DNA of 64,000 nucleotides from Tissierellales bacterium (GTDB lineage: Bacteria; Bacillota; Clostridia; Tissierellales; VENL01), in the NCBI GenBank assembly GCA_028280805.1, contig JANQLB010000118.1, forward strand, positions 146,069 through 210,068. The letters run 5' to 3'. Shown here piece by piece: positions 8,687 to 20,080 of the stretch (positions within the stretch are counted from its first letter, which is position 1; every line of letters starts with the position of its first letter). Under the pieces are notes generated by a model. That model was given only the letters and a program-made list of their open reading frames with translations. It was not told where the DNA came from and searched no databases. The position numbers and the translations under genes are program-made.

Positions 8687-10639
8687 TTATTTCGGCAATG
8701 GTGTCATAATATTGAAGTCTGTGTTTATAGAATCTTGTGTCCATAGGAATAGCTGCCACTTGCAAATATCTCCTTCTACTACTATAGATGAGCTGTCTGG
8801 TCTGTTGTTGGTTGTAGCTAGGTCATATAATGTTTTCTTTGACATTATAACTGTTACATCAGCATCTTCTGCAAGGTTATCACTTAAACATCTGAATATT
8901 CCACGTTTAACCTCAGTAGAAGCCGCTTCTTCTCTATCGGGAATTATAAAATTAATTTTGAAGTCAAAATCTCCAGCTTTCAATCCATCTATTCTTATGC
9001 TAAACAAATATAATACTTTTTCAAGAGGAATAGCATCCAAAACATCATCCGTTATTACAGTCCCCGGCATTGGAGTATTACCATATCGTAATTCTTGAGC
9101 TCCCATTAAATATTCATTTCTCCATGGTCCTGATTCTGCTATATATCCTAATTGCTCCAAAGCATCAGCACAAAGGAATTTGGCATCTTTATTGTCTGGA
9201 TTTGCATAAATTACTTGCTTAGTAACTTCTGCTACCCACTGATATTCTCCTTTTAGAAAGGATTTTTTAGCTTTTTCTAAAACAACATCCTCTCCTCCCA
9301 TATATTCTACATACTTTTTCGCTGATTCCTCTGGGAATAATTTGTTCAAATTTACAGGATTTCCATCATACCAGCCCATATATTTTTGATACACAGCTTT
9401 AGCATTATGATCCACTGTTCCATAAAATGGACTATTATACCATTCGTCACTTAAGCTTTCAGGAAATTTAACCATCCTGCCTACATCTTCCAATATATAT
9501 CCTTTATTTATCAATCTTAAGGTTTGGTCGTTAATATATTGATATAAATCTCTTTGCTTCTCCATATATTCCAAACAATACTTGTTACCAAATCGCGGCC
9601 ATGTGTGAACTCCAAATACTGTGGTCAAGGTATCGCCCCATAGGTCTATGGCTTTCTGTATGTCCTTAGCCCAAGCCACTGGATCTCTTACCTCCGCACC
9701 TCTTAAAGTATATATATTGTGAAGGGATGCACTGCAATTTTCAGCTATACATAAAGATTTTTCACTTGGAATATATATATCCATTTCTGAAGGTGCTTCA
9801 GTATCTTTTGTTAATAGAAACTGCATAGTAACTCCATCAATTTCTTTCTGTACGTATACATCATCTGAAACAGGAGATATTTCATGAACATTGTTTAAAA
9901 AAGTTATTGATCCTAAAGAAACATATTTTCCAATACCACTGTCTATTTGACCTTTTTTGTCCCGCAGCAACGCTTCTCCATACATGTATAACCCTCGGCG
10001 AGACATTGCAACTCCTGCGTTTATATTTTCTTCTATAACAGCATCTGTAAATCCTTGAGGAGCATATACTTTAATATTTTTTTCTGTATCTTCACTTAAA
10101 ACTCCTTGTATTCCTCCATAATGATCTACGTGAGAATGTGTGATTATTACTGCACTAATTGTTATGTCTCCAAAATGTTCCTTTGCCAGCTTAATTGCTG
10201 CTTCTGCTGTCTCCTTTGAAGTTAAACAGTCAATTATAATCCATCCAGTATCCCCTCTAACCAAGTTCATATTTGCAAGATCAAAGCCTCTAATCTGATA
10301 AATTTTATCCGTAACTTTAAATAATCCTGAGTTTAGATTTAATTTTCCTTGTTGCCAAAGCTTTGGATGAGCTGTGTCTGGTGTTGTATCCTTTAGAAGG
10401 AAAGCATACCTCTTTAAATTCCATACCGGTATTAAAGAGTCCTCTCTTCGAATTACCGGTAATGGTACGTCAACAACTATATTATCTTTGGCTAATTTTT
10501 TCTCTTTCTTTAGCTTTTTCCAATCTATATTTTTATAAGCTTCCTTGTTTATTAATTTCGTTTTAAGTGTAGCATTTTTTCGGCGACGATTTAATTCGTA
10601 TGATATATCTTTGATATCTTTAATATCTTTACCATCCAT
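8687..10639 (-). CDS. Alkylsulfatase-type metallo-beta-lactamase-fold hydrolase (SdsA1/YjcS family)
   Basis: A 650-residue protein of the family that hydrolyses primary or secondary alkyl sulfates such as SDS. The metallo-hydrolase motif is THSHVDHYGG (about residues 175-184), followed by the family-specific AENCSASLHNIYTLRGAEVRD and FGVHTWPRFGN segments. The remaining part has the expected alkylsulfatase dimerisation domain (KKYVEYMGGEDVVLEKAKK) and a C-terminal SCP2-like domain. No signal peptide is seen. The ATG of MDGKDIKD follows GGGAGGTG and is preferred over an upstream in-frame ATG. The gene is monocistronic. Real substrate in this organism is unknown. Confidence 0.85.
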   Translation of the reverse strand: MDGKDIKDIKDISYELNRRRKNATLKTKLINKEAYKNIDWKKLKKEKKLAKDNIVVDVPLPVIRREDSLIPVWNLKRYAFLLKDTTPDTAHPKLWQQGKLNLNSGLFKVTDKIYQIRGFDLANMNLVRGDTGWIIIDCLTSKETAEAAIKLAKEHFGDITISAVIITHSHVDHYGGIQGVLSEDTEKNIKVYAPQGFTDAVIEENINAGVAMSRRGLYMYGEALLRDKKGQIDSGIGKYVSLGSITFLNNVHEISPVSDDVYVQKEIDGVTMQFLLTKDTEAPSEMDIYIPSEKSLCIAENCSASLHNIYTLRGAEVRDPVAWAKDIQKAIDLWGDTLTTVFGVHTWPRFGNKYCLEYMEKQRDLYQYINDQTLRLINKGYILEDVGRMVKFPESLSDEWYNSPFYGTVDHNAKAVYQKYMGWYDGNPVNLNKLFPEESAKKYVEYMGGEDVVLEKAKKSFLKGEYQWVAEVTKQVIYANPDNKDAKFLCADALEQLGYIAESGPWRNEYLMGAQELRYGNTPMPGTVITDDVLDAIPLEKVLYLFSIRIDGLKAGDFDFKINFIIPDREEAASTEVKRGIFRCLSDNLAEDADVTVIMSKKTLYDLATTNNRPDSSSIVVEGDICKWQLFLWTQDSINTDFNIMTPLPK

Positions 10640-10717
10640 AATAGCACCTCCCGTATCATAATTCAACTTATGCTGTCCATTAGAAAATGTGCTATTTAAT
10701 AAGATGAATACGTAAAA

Positions 10718-10750
10718 ATCCCTTAAGGAAATTTAGTTCCTAAAGGGATT
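10718..10750 (-). terminator. Terminator after yqeY
   Basis: Hairpin AATCCCTTTAGGAAC / TTTCCTTAAGGGATT followed by TTTTA in the minus-strand sense. It closes the translation/heat-shock gene block. Confidence 0.8.
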
Positions 10751-10767
10751 GTTTACAGCTTCAAAAT

Positions 10768-11211
10768 CTATTTTAAATACTGCCTTACGATTCTATTTAC
10801 AATACCACCATCAGCTTTACCTTTAACTTGAGGCATTAGCTTACCCATAACTTTACCAATATCCTTTGATGAATTAGCTCCAACTTCATCAATAACTGCC
10901 TTAACTATTTCATCAATTTCTTCTTCAGTCAATTGCTCAGGCAAATATGCAGATAATATATCTATCTCTTCTAATGTAATATCTAATAAATCTTGTCTAT
11001 CCGCTTTCTTAAAATCTTCAATGGAGTCCCTCTTTTGTTTAACCTGTTTAGCAATAACTTCAATAATATCCTCATCAGTAAGCTCTATTTTTTCGTCAAT
11101 TTCTCTTTGTTTTATTGCAGCTCTTAACATAGTGATGGTATTTTTTCTAGTTCTATCCTTATTTTTCATGGATGTTTTTAAATCATCCATTAATTTTTCT
11201 TTTAAGGACAT
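10768..11211 (-). CDS. yqeY: GatB/YqeY domain protein
   Basis: A 147-residue YqeY-family protein, related to the C-terminal tRNA-binding domain of GatB and Glu-tRNA/Asn-tRNA amidotransferases. Motifs include TRKNTITMLRAAIKQREID and the conserved end GKVMGKLMPQVKGKADGG. It follows rpsU by 16 bases in the usual rpsU-yqeY order of Firmicutes. A GTG three codons upstream overlaps the ribosome binding site GAGGTGA, so the ATG of MSLKEKL is chosen. Precise biochemical role of the family is not settled. Confidence 0.88.
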   Translation of the reverse strand: MSLKEKLMDDLKTSMKNKDRTRKNTITMLRAAIKQREIDEKIELTDEDIIEVIAKQVKQKRDSIEDFKKADRQDLLDITLEEIDILSAYLPEQLTEEEIDEIVKAVIDEVGANSSKDIGKVMGKLMPQVKGKADGGIVNRIVRQYLK

Positions 11212-11227
11212 AAAATTCACCTCAAAC

Positions 11228-11407
11228 CTATCTTCTCTTATTTTTTCTTCTGGCAGCTTCTGCCTTCTTTTTACGTCTTACACTTGGCTTTTCATAATGC
11301 TCTCTCTTTCTAGCCTCTTGTAGTACCCCAGCTCTTGAGCATTTCCTTTTAAATCTTCTAAGTGCATTCTCTAAGGATTCATTATCCTTTACCTTAATTT
11401 CGGACAT
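11228..11407 (-). CDS. rpsU: Small ribosomal subunit protein bS21
   Basis: A 59-residue basic protein, too short for many gene callers. It reads [20 protein letters not shown] at the start, then a KREHYEKPS segment, then a C-terminal Lys/Arg/Ala-rich tail ([17 protein letters not shown]), all diagnostic of S21, the 30S platform protein that helps initiation. A very strong GGGGAGGGAGAAGG ribosome binding site precedes the ATG. It sits between the HIT-family gene and yqeY, the standard Firmicute arrangement. Confidence 0.97.
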   Translation of the reverse strand: MSEIKVKDNESLENALRRFKRKCSRAGVLQEARKREHYEKPSVRRKKKAEAARRKNKRR

Positions 11408-11521
11408 CCTTCTCCCTCCCCTCTTTCACTGCAACAAACCCCTTTATTATATAAATATGCAGCAAGTGGAATTTGGCACTAGACTATTATAACATTAAAT
11501 ATAAGTTTAATGCAATACTTT

Positions 11522-11866
11522 TTAACCAGGTGGCCAATACATATTTCGACCACCTAAAAGGTGGAAGTGTATATGATCTACAGTTTGTCCGCCTTGTTCT
11601 CCACAGTTATTTACAATTCTATAACCTTTTTCTTTCAAACCTTTATCCTTGGCTATACTCTTGATTACAAGAAATATATGGGATAATATATCAATATTAG
11701 TTTCATCAAAGTCATTCATAGAAGTAATATGCTTCTTAGGAATAATTAATATATGAACAGGAGATTGTGGGTTGATGTCATTAAAAGCCAATACCTTCTC
11801 ATCTTCATATATTTTTGTAGATGGAATTTCATTATTTATTATTTTACAAAAAAGACAATCTGACAC
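11522..11866 (-). CDS. HIT-family (HinT-like) nucleotide hydrolase
   Basis: A 114-residue histidine-triad protein. The N-terminal zinc-type CLFCKI motif, the mid HILIIPKKHI segment and the C-terminal triad DHIHFHLLGGR are present. HinT proteins hydrolyse adenosine phosphoramidates. Two GTG codons could start it; the second (VSDCLF) is eight bases from AGGAGG and is preferred over the first, which overlaps that site. Located between mtaB and rpsU in the same orientation. Confidence 0.92.
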   Translation of the reverse strand: MSDCLFCKIINNEIPSTKIYEDEKVLAFNDINPQSPVHILIIPKKHITSMNDFDETNIDILSHIFLVIKSIAKDKGLKEKGYRIVNNCGEQGGQTVDHIHFHLLGGRNMYWPPG

Positions 11867-11991
11867 CCTTAACACCTCCTCATATATTATTTAATAAAAC
11901 TTATTATGAAATTTTATTATATTGATTAATGTTACGGATATAGTCAAGCTTCCATATTATAAATATATTCAATATGGTTTCTTAAATTCCT

Positions 11992-13296
11992 CTAAATAAT
12001 TACTTTCCCCACTAAACTTTCTACATCAATATTTTCAACAAGAACCATTTGAAGTGTTCCTTTTAAGTCTTTATTCGCTTTTGCTATAGTTCTGATATAG
12101 TTAGTGGTATACCCCTCCATAAAACCATGTCTATTATCTGCCTCTTGTTCAAACAAAACCTCCAAGGATTTGCCTACAAATTTCTTTAGATATTTCTTTT
12201 TTATCTCTTCTCCTAATTCTATTAGTTTTGAGCTTCTTTTAATCTTCTCGTTACCATCTACCTGATTCTTAAATTTAGATGCAGGTGTACCTGACCTAGG
12301 AGAATACTTAAAAACATGAATTCTAGAAAACTTAATTTCTTTAACAAAATTATAGGTTTGTTCAAACTCTTTTTCTGTTTCCCCAGGAAATCCAACTATT
12401 ATATCAGTAGTAATGGAAGCATTAGGCATATAATTACTAATTATTTCTACTATTTTTTTATATTCTCCAGTTGTATAATTCCTATTCATTCTTTTTAAAA
12501 CTGTGTCACTGCCACTTTGTAATGATAAATGAAAATGGTCGCAGACTTTAGGCAGTTCTACAATTTCTTGCATAAATTTTTCTGTTATAAGAGTTGGTTC
12601 TAAGGAACTTAATCTTATTCTTTCAATTCCAGATATATTGTTTATATTCTTTATAACATCTATAAGAGAAGTATTATTTAAATCCTTACCATAGGATGCA
12701 ACATGTATACCTGTTAATACTATCTCCTTAAATCCATTATCTGCAAGTCTATTTACCTCTTTTATAATATTGTCTAATTTTCTGCTTCTTATTTGTCCTC
12801 TTGCATAAGGAATAATACAATATGAGCAATACTGATTACAGCCTTCCTGTATCTTAATATTAGCTCGTGTCTTACCCCTGACTTCTTTAATTGAAAGCTC
12901 CTCAAATTCTTTAATCTTCATAATGTCTTGTACTAAATTTATTTTTTGTCTTTCTTGTTTGACTTTTTCAACTAATTTAACTATTTTGCTTCTATCATTA
13001 GTACCTAGTATAATATCCACATCTTCTATCTTTGAAACCTCTTGAGGAGATACCTGAGAATAACATCCAACAACTGCTATAACAGCATTGGAGTTTTTGC
13101 TTCTAGACCTTCTTATGAATTGTCTTGATTTCCTATCTCCTAAATTGGTTACTGTACAAGTGTTTATAACATAAACATCAGCTTTATCAGAAGCATCTAC
13201 TACAATGTAGCCTTTTTTGCAAAATAACTCAATCATTGCTTCAGTTTCATATTGATTAACCTTACAACCTAAGGTTAGAAAAGCTACAGTCTGCAT
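11992..13296 (-). CDS. mtaB: tRNA t6A37 methylthiotransferase MtaB
   Basis: A 434-residue radical-SAM methylthiotransferase that converts t6A37 to ms2t6A in tRNAs reading ANN codons. The N-terminal [4Fe-4S] cysteines are Cys11, Cys47 and Cys78. The radical-SAM motif is CNQYCSYC (Cys153, Cys157, Cys160). A C-terminal TRAM-like domain follows (about residues 370-434). The LGCKVNQYE start distinguishes MtaB from MiaB and RimO. Its ATG overlaps the rsmE stop by one base (TAATG), so translation is probably coupled. Confidence 0.94.
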   Translation of the reverse strand: MQTVAFLTLGCKVNQYETEAMIELFCKKGYIVVDASDKADVYVINTCTVTNLGDRKSRQFIRRSRSKNSNAVIAVVGCYSQVSPQEVSKIEDVDIILGTNDRSKIVKLVEKVKQERQKINLVQDIMKIKEFEELSIKEVRGKTRANIKIQEGCNQYCSYCIIPYARGQIRSRKLDNIIKEVNRLADNGFKEIVLTGIHVASYGKDLNNTSLIDVIKNINNISGIERIRLSSLEPTLITEKFMQEIVELPKVCDHFHLSLQSGSDTVLKRMNRNYTTGEYKKIVEIISNYMPNASITTDIIVGFPGETEKEFEQTYNFVKEIKFSRIHVFKYSPRSGTPASKFKNQVDGNEKIKRSSKLIELGEEIKKKYLKKFVGKSLEVLFEQEADNRHGFMEGYTTNYIRTIAKANKDLKGTLQMVLVENIDVESLVGKVII

Positions 13297-14042
13297 TAAA
13301 TCACTCCTAAGTCTCCTAACTCATATAGTGCTATTGAAATAGCTGTAAATCCTGCTGTTTCAGTTCTTAAAATTCTTGGACCTAAACTAATTATGTAAGC
13401 TCCAATTTCTTTTAACATTAACACTTCATCTTCTTCAAATCCACCTTCAGAACCAATTACTATATTAATTCTCTTTGTTTTACATTTTTTAAGAATTTCT
13501 TTTGCTCCTATTTTACATTCATCTTCATAGGGTACAATTACAAAATCTTCATCTTTAAGGAGATTTAATGATTCCTTAAAATTTAATATATTACTAACTG
13601 TAGGCACTCTGCCTCTTTTACTTTGCTTAGCAGCCTCTAAGGCTATACGGTTCCATCTTTCAAGCTTTTTCTGCTCTTTTTTTTGATTGTCAAGCTTTAC
13701 AATAGTTCTTTGTGTAATTACTGGTATAATCTCCTTTACTCCAAGTTCGGTAGCTTTCTGGATTATTAAATCCATCTTTGTGCCTTTGGGTAGACTCTGA
13801 TATAGTATTATATCTATAGGAGGTTCTTGTTTTGACATTTCCTTATGTATGATAGTACCATTGATTTGATTATCTTCTAAAGACTCAAGCTCTACAGTAT
13901 ATTCCCAGACATGACCGTCACATACAACTATTTTGTCACCTTTGTTTAACCTTAAAACGTTTTTTATATGCTTAACATCTTCTCCATCTAATGTTACCAT
14001 ACTATCATTTATATTTTCTTTATTAGTAAAAAATCTATTCAT
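13296..14042 (-). CDS. rsmE: 16S rRNA m3U1498 methyltransferase
   Basis: A 248-residue SPOUT-class methyltransferase. The N-terminal PUA-like domain is seen in MNRFFTNKE and LDGEDVKHIKNVLRL, and the C-terminal SAM-binding knot in IVIGSEGGFEEDEV and LGPRILRTETA. The frame is open 15 codons upstream, but the ATG of MNRFF is the family start and overlaps the prmA stop by eight bases. It lies in the prmA-rsmE-mtaB order common to Clostridia. Confidence 0.95.
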   Translation of the reverse strand: MNRFFTNKENINDSMVTLDGEDVKHIKNVLRLNKGDKIVVCDGHVWEYTVELESLEDNQINGTIIHKEMSKQEPPIDIILYQSLPKGTKMDLIIQKATELGVKEIIPVITQRTIVKLDNQKKEQKKLERWNRIALEAAKQSKRGRVPTVSNILNFKESLNLLKDEDFVIVPYEDECKIGAKEILKKCKTKRINIVIGSEGGFEEDEVLMLKEIGAYIISLGPRILRTETAGFTAISIALYELGDLGVI

Positions 14043-14991
14043 GATTATTACATTCCTTATATTTAGATACAATACATACCCATTCACCCATAGTTACTAT
14101 GTCTATTATTTGCATACTATTTTTTGTCAATACATCTTCTACTATTTGTATTTTTTCTTTTATAATACCTGATGCAATAAATATACCATCCTTTTTTAGA
14201 ACTTTATGTAAATCTTCAATAAGCTTTATTATTATTTCAGCTATAATATTAGAAATTACTATATCTGACTTTTCATCAATTACGTCAACTAAATTTCCAT
14301 GTCTAACTTCAACTATATTCTGAACTTCATTTGATATAATGTTCTCATTAGATACTTTTACAGAAACCTCATCCAAATCAACAGCTATAACGTTTTTAGC
14401 CCCAAGCTTTGCTGCTCCAATAGCTAATATTCCAGTACCACACCCTACATCTATTACATTATCATCTTGTTTAACATAATTTTCTAATTGTCTAAGACAC
14501 ATTATAGTTGTTTCATGCGTTCCAGTACCAAATGCCATGCCCGGATCTAACTCTATTATAATTTCTTCATCATTTTTTATGTATTTTTCCCATGAAGGTT
14601 TAACTACAATTCTTTTTCCGATTTTCTTAGGTTTATAATGCTTTTTCCATGTGTAATTCCAATCTTCGTCGTTCACTTCTGATGTGGTAACTTCTCCTAA
14701 TCCTTTATCAAGATCATATTGAGGTATTTTTTCAACATTTTGTCTTATTAATTCTACCTTATCTATTAAGTTTTCACCCTCAGGAAAATAACCTTTTACA
14801 ATAACACCTTCAAAATTAGTTTTTAATAATTGTGGGTCTATGTAATCCCAGTCTTCCTCATTCTGAGACTTAATTAAAATATCGTTGGGATCTTCAATAA
14901 CTAATCCTCCTACTCCTGCCTCATACATAATGTTGGATACAACTTCAACAGCTTCTGTAGTAGTTTTAATCTTTACCTCAATCCACTTCAT
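14035..14991 (-). CDS. prmA: Ribosomal protein L11 methyltransferase
   Basis: A 318-residue SAM-dependent methyltransferase modifying L11. It starts MKWIEVKIKTT, has the family signature MAFGTGTHETT near residue 165, motif I VIDVGCGTGILAIGAAKLGA near 185, and the NIIAEI active-site-type segment near 255. The ATG chosen follows AAAAAAGGATG; an in-frame extension of 15 codons is ignored. Downstream of dnaJ, a usual arrangement. Confidence 0.94.
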   Translation of the reverse strand: MKWIEVKIKTTTEAVEVVSNIMYEAGVGGLVIEDPNDILIKSQNEEDWDYIDPQLLKTNFEGVIVKGYFPEGENLIDKVELIRQNVEKIPQYDLDKGLGEVTTSEVNDEDWNYTWKKHYKPKKIGKRIVVKPSWEKYIKNDEEIIIELDPGMAFGTGTHETTIMCLRQLENYVKQDDNVIDVGCGTGILAIGAAKLGAKNVIAVDLDEVSVKVSNENIISNEVQNIVEVRHGNLVDVIDEKSDIVISNIIAEIIIKLIEDLHKVLKKDGIFIASGIIKEKIQIVEDVLTKNSMQIIDIVTMGEWVCIVSKYKECNNHE

Positions 14992-15081
14992 TAAACCACA
15001 TCCTTTTTTAATTCTCAAAATAAGTATAATTCTCAATTATTATATCCTATATATTTGCAAAAAACCAGTAGTATAAGTAAT

Positions 15082-15107
15082 AATCACTCCAAAGCATTGG
15101 AGTGATT
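15082..15107 (-). terminator. Hairpin between dnaJ and prmA
   Basis: Perfect 11-bp stem AATCACTCCAA / TTGGAGTGATT with a 4-base loop, six bases beyond the dnaJ stop. The tail is only moderately T-rich, so it may terminate partly and lower prmA-rsmE-mtaB expression relative to the chaperones. Confidence 0.6.
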
Positions 15108-15112
15108 ATTGT

Positions 15113-16237
15113 CTATCCACCTAAGGCATCCTTTACTTTATCAAAAAAACCTTTCTTACTTTCATTAACATTTTCATCCGATTCTTTAGCAAACTGTCTA
15201 AGAAGTTCCTGTTGTCTTTCTGTCAGCTTCTGTGGAACTACTACTTTAACTTTTACATATTGGTCTCCCCTGCCGTGACCTCTAATATTTTGGATACCTT
15301 TACTTCTTAATCTAAATACGGTTCCAGACTGTGTTCCTGCAGGAATTGAGTATTTAACCTTCCCGTCTAAAGTCGGAACTTGAACCTCAGCTCCTAATGC
15401 TGCTTGAGCAAAACTTATAGAGTATTCACATATAACATTATTCCCTTCTCTATGAAATATTTCATGGGGATTAACTTCAATATATATAAATAAGTCACCT
15501 CTAGCTCCGCCTTTTTCTCCCGGCTCACCTTCACCTCTTAAAGGAATTACTGAGCCAGTATCAACTCCGGCTGGAATCTTAATATTTAATTTCTTAACTT
15601 TTTGCTCTTTACCTATTCCATGACAATGCGTACATGGTGTGTCAATTTTTTCTCCTGTTCCATTACATTCTTCACATGTCCCTACCCTAACAAACTGACC
15701 AAAGGGAGTTTGCTGAGCATATTTTACTTCACCTGTACCACTACATTTGCCACATGTTTTCTTGCTGGTTCCGGGCTTAGCTCCGCTGCCATTACAAGTT
15801 GAACAGTTCTCAGTACGTTTTATTTTCACTTCTTTTTCAACGCCAAAAGCTGCCTCTTCAAAATCAACGGTAATTCTATATTTTAAATCATCACCTTTTT
15901 TCGGACCAGACTTTCTTCTTCCACTAGAAAAGCCTCCGCCAAACATGTCAAATATATCCTCGAATATATCACCAAAACCCTGCTCAAAGCCTCCAAATCC
16001 ACCAGCCTGACCATTAACTCCTTCATGACCAAATCTATCATATCTAGCTTTTTTATTTGGGTCTTTTAATACCTCATAAGCTTCATTTACTTCCTTAAAC
16101 CTCTGCTCAGCCTCTTTATTATCTGGATTTAAGTCTGGATGATATTGCTTTGCCAATTTTCTATATGACTTTTTTATATCATCCTCACTAGCATTTTTAT
16201 CTAAACCTAAAACCTCATAATAATCTCTTTTACTCAT
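15113..16237 (-). CDS. dnaJ: Chaperone protein DnaJ
   Basis: A 374-residue type I Hsp40. The J domain contains the HPD tripeptide (KQYHPDLNP, about residues 33-35). A Gly/Phe-rich linker follows (about 75-112), then four zinc-binding CxxCxGxG repeats between about 144 and 210 ([32 protein letters not shown]), then the two substrate-binding beta domains. It stimulates DnaK ATP hydrolysis. It lies 63 bases after dnaK with a terminator-like hairpin between. Confidence 0.97.
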   Translation of the reverse strand: MSKRDYYEVLGLDKNASEDDIKKSYRKLAKQYHPDLNPDNKEAEQRFKEVNEAYEVLKDPNKKARYDRFGHEGVNGQAGGFGGFEQGFGDIFEDIFDMFGGGFSSGRRKSGPKKGDDLKYRITVDFEEAAFGVEKEVKIKRTENCSTCNGSGAKPGTSKKTCGKCSGTGEVKYAQQTPFGQFVRVGTCEECNGTGEKIDTPCTHCHGIGKEQKVKKLNIKIPAGVDTGSVIPLRGEGEPGEKGGARGDLFIYIEVNPHEIFHREGNNVICEYSISFAQAALGAEVQVPTLDGKVKYSIPAGTQSGTVFRLRSKGIQNIRGHGRGDQYVKVKVVVPQKLTERQQELLRQFAKESDENVNESKKGFFDKVKDALGG

Positions 16238-16266
16238 GATTTTTCACCACCTTTCATGAAAAAAGC

Positions 16267-16293
16267 AAAGCTAAATCCAAAGGATTTAGCTTT
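16267..16293 (-). terminator. Attenuator-like terminator between dnaK and dnaJ
   Basis: Perfect 12-bp stem AAAGCTAAATCC / GGATTTAGCTTT with a 3-base loop, followed eight bases on by TTTTTT in the minus-strand sense. It probably gives partial termination, keeping dnaJ below dnaK. Confidence 0.7.
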
Positions 16294-16300
16294 GGTGATT

Positions 16301-18142
<1,842 letters not shown>

Positions 18143-18146
18143 CTAT

Positions 18147-18773
18147 TTATTTCTTGCATATTTTTACCATGCTTGGTCTTATAACTTTTTCTTTAAGCTT
18201 ATAGCCTTTTTGAAATACTTCTACAACAGTATCTTCATCATGTTCATCAGACTGTTCTTGTGCAACGCCATGATGAAAATTAGGATCAAATTTTTCATTT
18301 AGAGCTTTTATTTCCTCTAAACCTGATTTTTTTAAGGCATCAAAAAATTGATTGTAAATCATCTCAACACCTTGGTATAAAGAGCTGCCTTTTTCTTCTT
18401 TGGTCACACAAGACATTGCTCTTTCAAAATTATCTAAAATCTCCAGCATCTGAGTAACTAATGACTCAGCAGCATAAGAATAAATAGATTCTTTTTCCTT
18501 ATCTACCCTTCTCTTATAATTACTAAAGTCAGCCTTTAGCCTTAAATAAATATCATTTAATTCTTGAAGTTCTTTTTCCTTATTACAAAGCTCCTCTTGA
18601 TATTCGTTACTCAAAGAATCTACATCAATATCTTCTTTCATGCTATCTTCTTTTGTTTCTGATTGGACAGCTTCCAAATTACTATCCTTCTCATCTTGTG
18701 GAATCTCATGGTTAACATTAGTTTTTTTATTTATGGTCTCCATTTTTCCCTTTAAAATATTTCGTCTTGTCAT
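18147..18773 (-). CDS. grpE: Nucleotide exchange factor GrpE
   Basis: A 208-residue GrpE. An acidic, low-complexity N-terminal third precedes a long coiled coil (about residues 60-110, containing YLRLKADFSNYKRR) and the C-terminal beta domain (FDPNFHHGVAQEQ, VVEVFQKGYKLKEKVIRPSMVKI) that prises open the DnaK nucleotide cleft. GAGGTG precedes the chosen ATG; a second in-frame ATG (METINKK) at residue 11 also has a plausible site. Located between hrcA and dnaK. Confidence 0.95.
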   Translation of the reverse strand: MTRRNILKGKMETINKKTNVNHEIPQDEKDSNLEAVQSETKEDSMKEDIDVDSLSNEYQEELCNKEKELQELNDIYLRLKADFSNYKRRVDKEKESIYSYAAESLVTQMLEILDNFERAMSCVTKEEKGSSLYQGVEMIYNQFFDALKKSGLEEIKALNEKFDPNFHHGVAQEQSDEHDEDTVVEVFQKGYKLKEKVIRPSMVKICKK

Positions 18774-18857
18774 GATTTCACCTCACATTAAAGCTAAATT
18801 AATCTTAATAACTTTATTACTATATGTAAGTGTAAACAAAAGTTTACACTTAAAAAG

Positions 18858-19904
18858 CTATCTTCCTAAATACCTATTATAATCATCCATATCTATAATC
18901 TCACTTAGTACCACTGCCAATGACTTAACAACTGAAATTACCTTAGAATATTCCATTCGCGTTGGTCCAATAACTCCAATTTTTCCTATGGTTTTACCTT
19001 TGAAGCTGTAAGTTGCTGTTATAAGACTACAGTCTTTTATTTCATCATAACAGTTTTCTTTTCCAATTCTAATCTCTATATCATCATGCCCGGTATTAAG
19101 CAACATATCCAAAACAGAGCTTTTATTTTCAATAAAGGAAATAAAAGCTTTTGCCTTATCTATATCACTATATTCTGGAAAATCAAAAATTTTTGTAACT
19201 CCATCCGAATAGAGATTGTCAGTCTTATGACTATCTAAAGATTGATTTACTAAAGGAATTATATTCTTAATAGTTTTTCTGAATTTAAACATCTCATCTA
19301 TAAGTGATTCTTCAATATCTTTATTTAGATCACTTATATAATGACCTTTGATTCTTGAGTTTAAAAAATTGGAAATTTTATTTAACTGGTCATAAGATAA
19401 ATTGTTGTCTATTCTGAGTAATGTATTCTTGACTAATCCATTTTCAGTGACTATAACTACTAGCACCTTAGTTTTATCTACTGGAACAAGCTGAATATGC
19501 TTAATTTTACTTTCTTTTATTTGCGGAGCTATAGCTAAAGATGTATAATTAGTTATTTTTGATAAGATTTTAGCTGAGCTTTGTAATATCCTATCGAATT
19601 CACCTATTTCTTCAAGAAGAAAATCCTTGATAGCTTCTATACTATTAAATTTAACATTGTCATTTTTTAGAAGTTTATCAACATAAAGCCTATATGCTTT
19701 ATCCGAGGGAACTCTACCAGCAGAAGTATGAGGCTGGGTTAAGTAACCTAAATCTTCTAAATCCGCCATTTCATTTCTAATGGTAGCAGAACTTACACCA
19801 AGGCTGTATTTTTTTGAAATAAGTCTAGAACCGACAGGTTCAGCACAGGTTATATAGTTGTGGATAATTGCCTGTAATATCTTGAGTTTTCTTTCATCTA
19901 ACAT
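18858..19904 (-). CDS. hrcA: Heat-inducible transcription repressor HrcA
   Basis: A 348-residue HrcA, the repressor that binds CIRCE operators and depends on GroEL for folding. The N-terminal winged helix contains MLDERKLKILQAII, CAEPVGSRLI and SSATIRNEMADLEDLGYL; the central GAF-like domain and the C-terminal dimer region (IGPTRMEYSKVISVV) follow. It is the first gene of hrcA-grpE-dnaK-dnaJ, directly behind a perfect CIRCE element, so it autoregulates. Confidence 0.97.
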   Translation of the reverse strand: MLDERKLKILQAIIHNYITCAEPVGSRLISKKYSLGVSSATIRNEMADLEDLGYLTQPHTSAGRVPSDKAYRLYVDKLLKNDNVKFNSIEAIKDFLLEEIGEFDRILQSSAKILSKITNYTSLAIAPQIKESKIKHIQLVPVDKTKVLVVIVTENGLVKNTLLRIDNNLSYDQLNKISNFLNSRIKGHYISDLNKDIEESLIDEMFKFRKTIKNIIPLVNQSLDSHKTDNLYSDGVTKIFDFPEYSDIDKAKAFISFIENKSSVLDMLLNTGHDDIEIRIGKENCYDEIKDCSLITATYSFKGKTIGKIGVIGPTRMEYSKVISVVKSLAVVLSEIIDMDDYNRYLGR

Positions 19905-19961
19905 ATTATTATCACCTCAACAGTTCAAAACCATTAACCAATAATAACTATCTAACTGTTA

Positions 19962-19988
19962 TTAGCACTCTACGATGTCGAGTGCTAA
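19962..19988. promoter_or_regulatory. CIRCE operator
   Basis: Perfect inverted repeat TTAGCACTC-N9-GAGTGCTAA, identical to the canonical HrcA-binding consensus. It lies between the -10 element and the hrcA start. Confidence 0.98.
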
Positions 19989-19999
19989 CTTCTGAATTT

Positions 20000-20028
20000 A
20001 AAATATCATTGTTATTAAATTTTGTCAA
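20000..20028 (-). promoter_or_regulatory. Vegetative promoter of the hrcA operon
   Basis: Minus-strand -35 TTGACA (20023-20028), 17-base spacer and -10 TATTTT (20000-20005), just upstream of CIRCE, so HrcA binding would block the start region. Confidence 0.8.
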
Positions 20029-20080
20029 CACCTTTTTGCAAAAAAAATTATATTTTAACACTAGTCCTAAGCTTAATCCA

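Noticed and set aside
8687..10639. Beta-lactamase target of the BlaI-like repressor
   Set aside because: The metallo-hydrolase is of alkylsulfatase type (650 residues with dimerisation and SCP2-like domains) and has its own terminator before the BlaI promoter.
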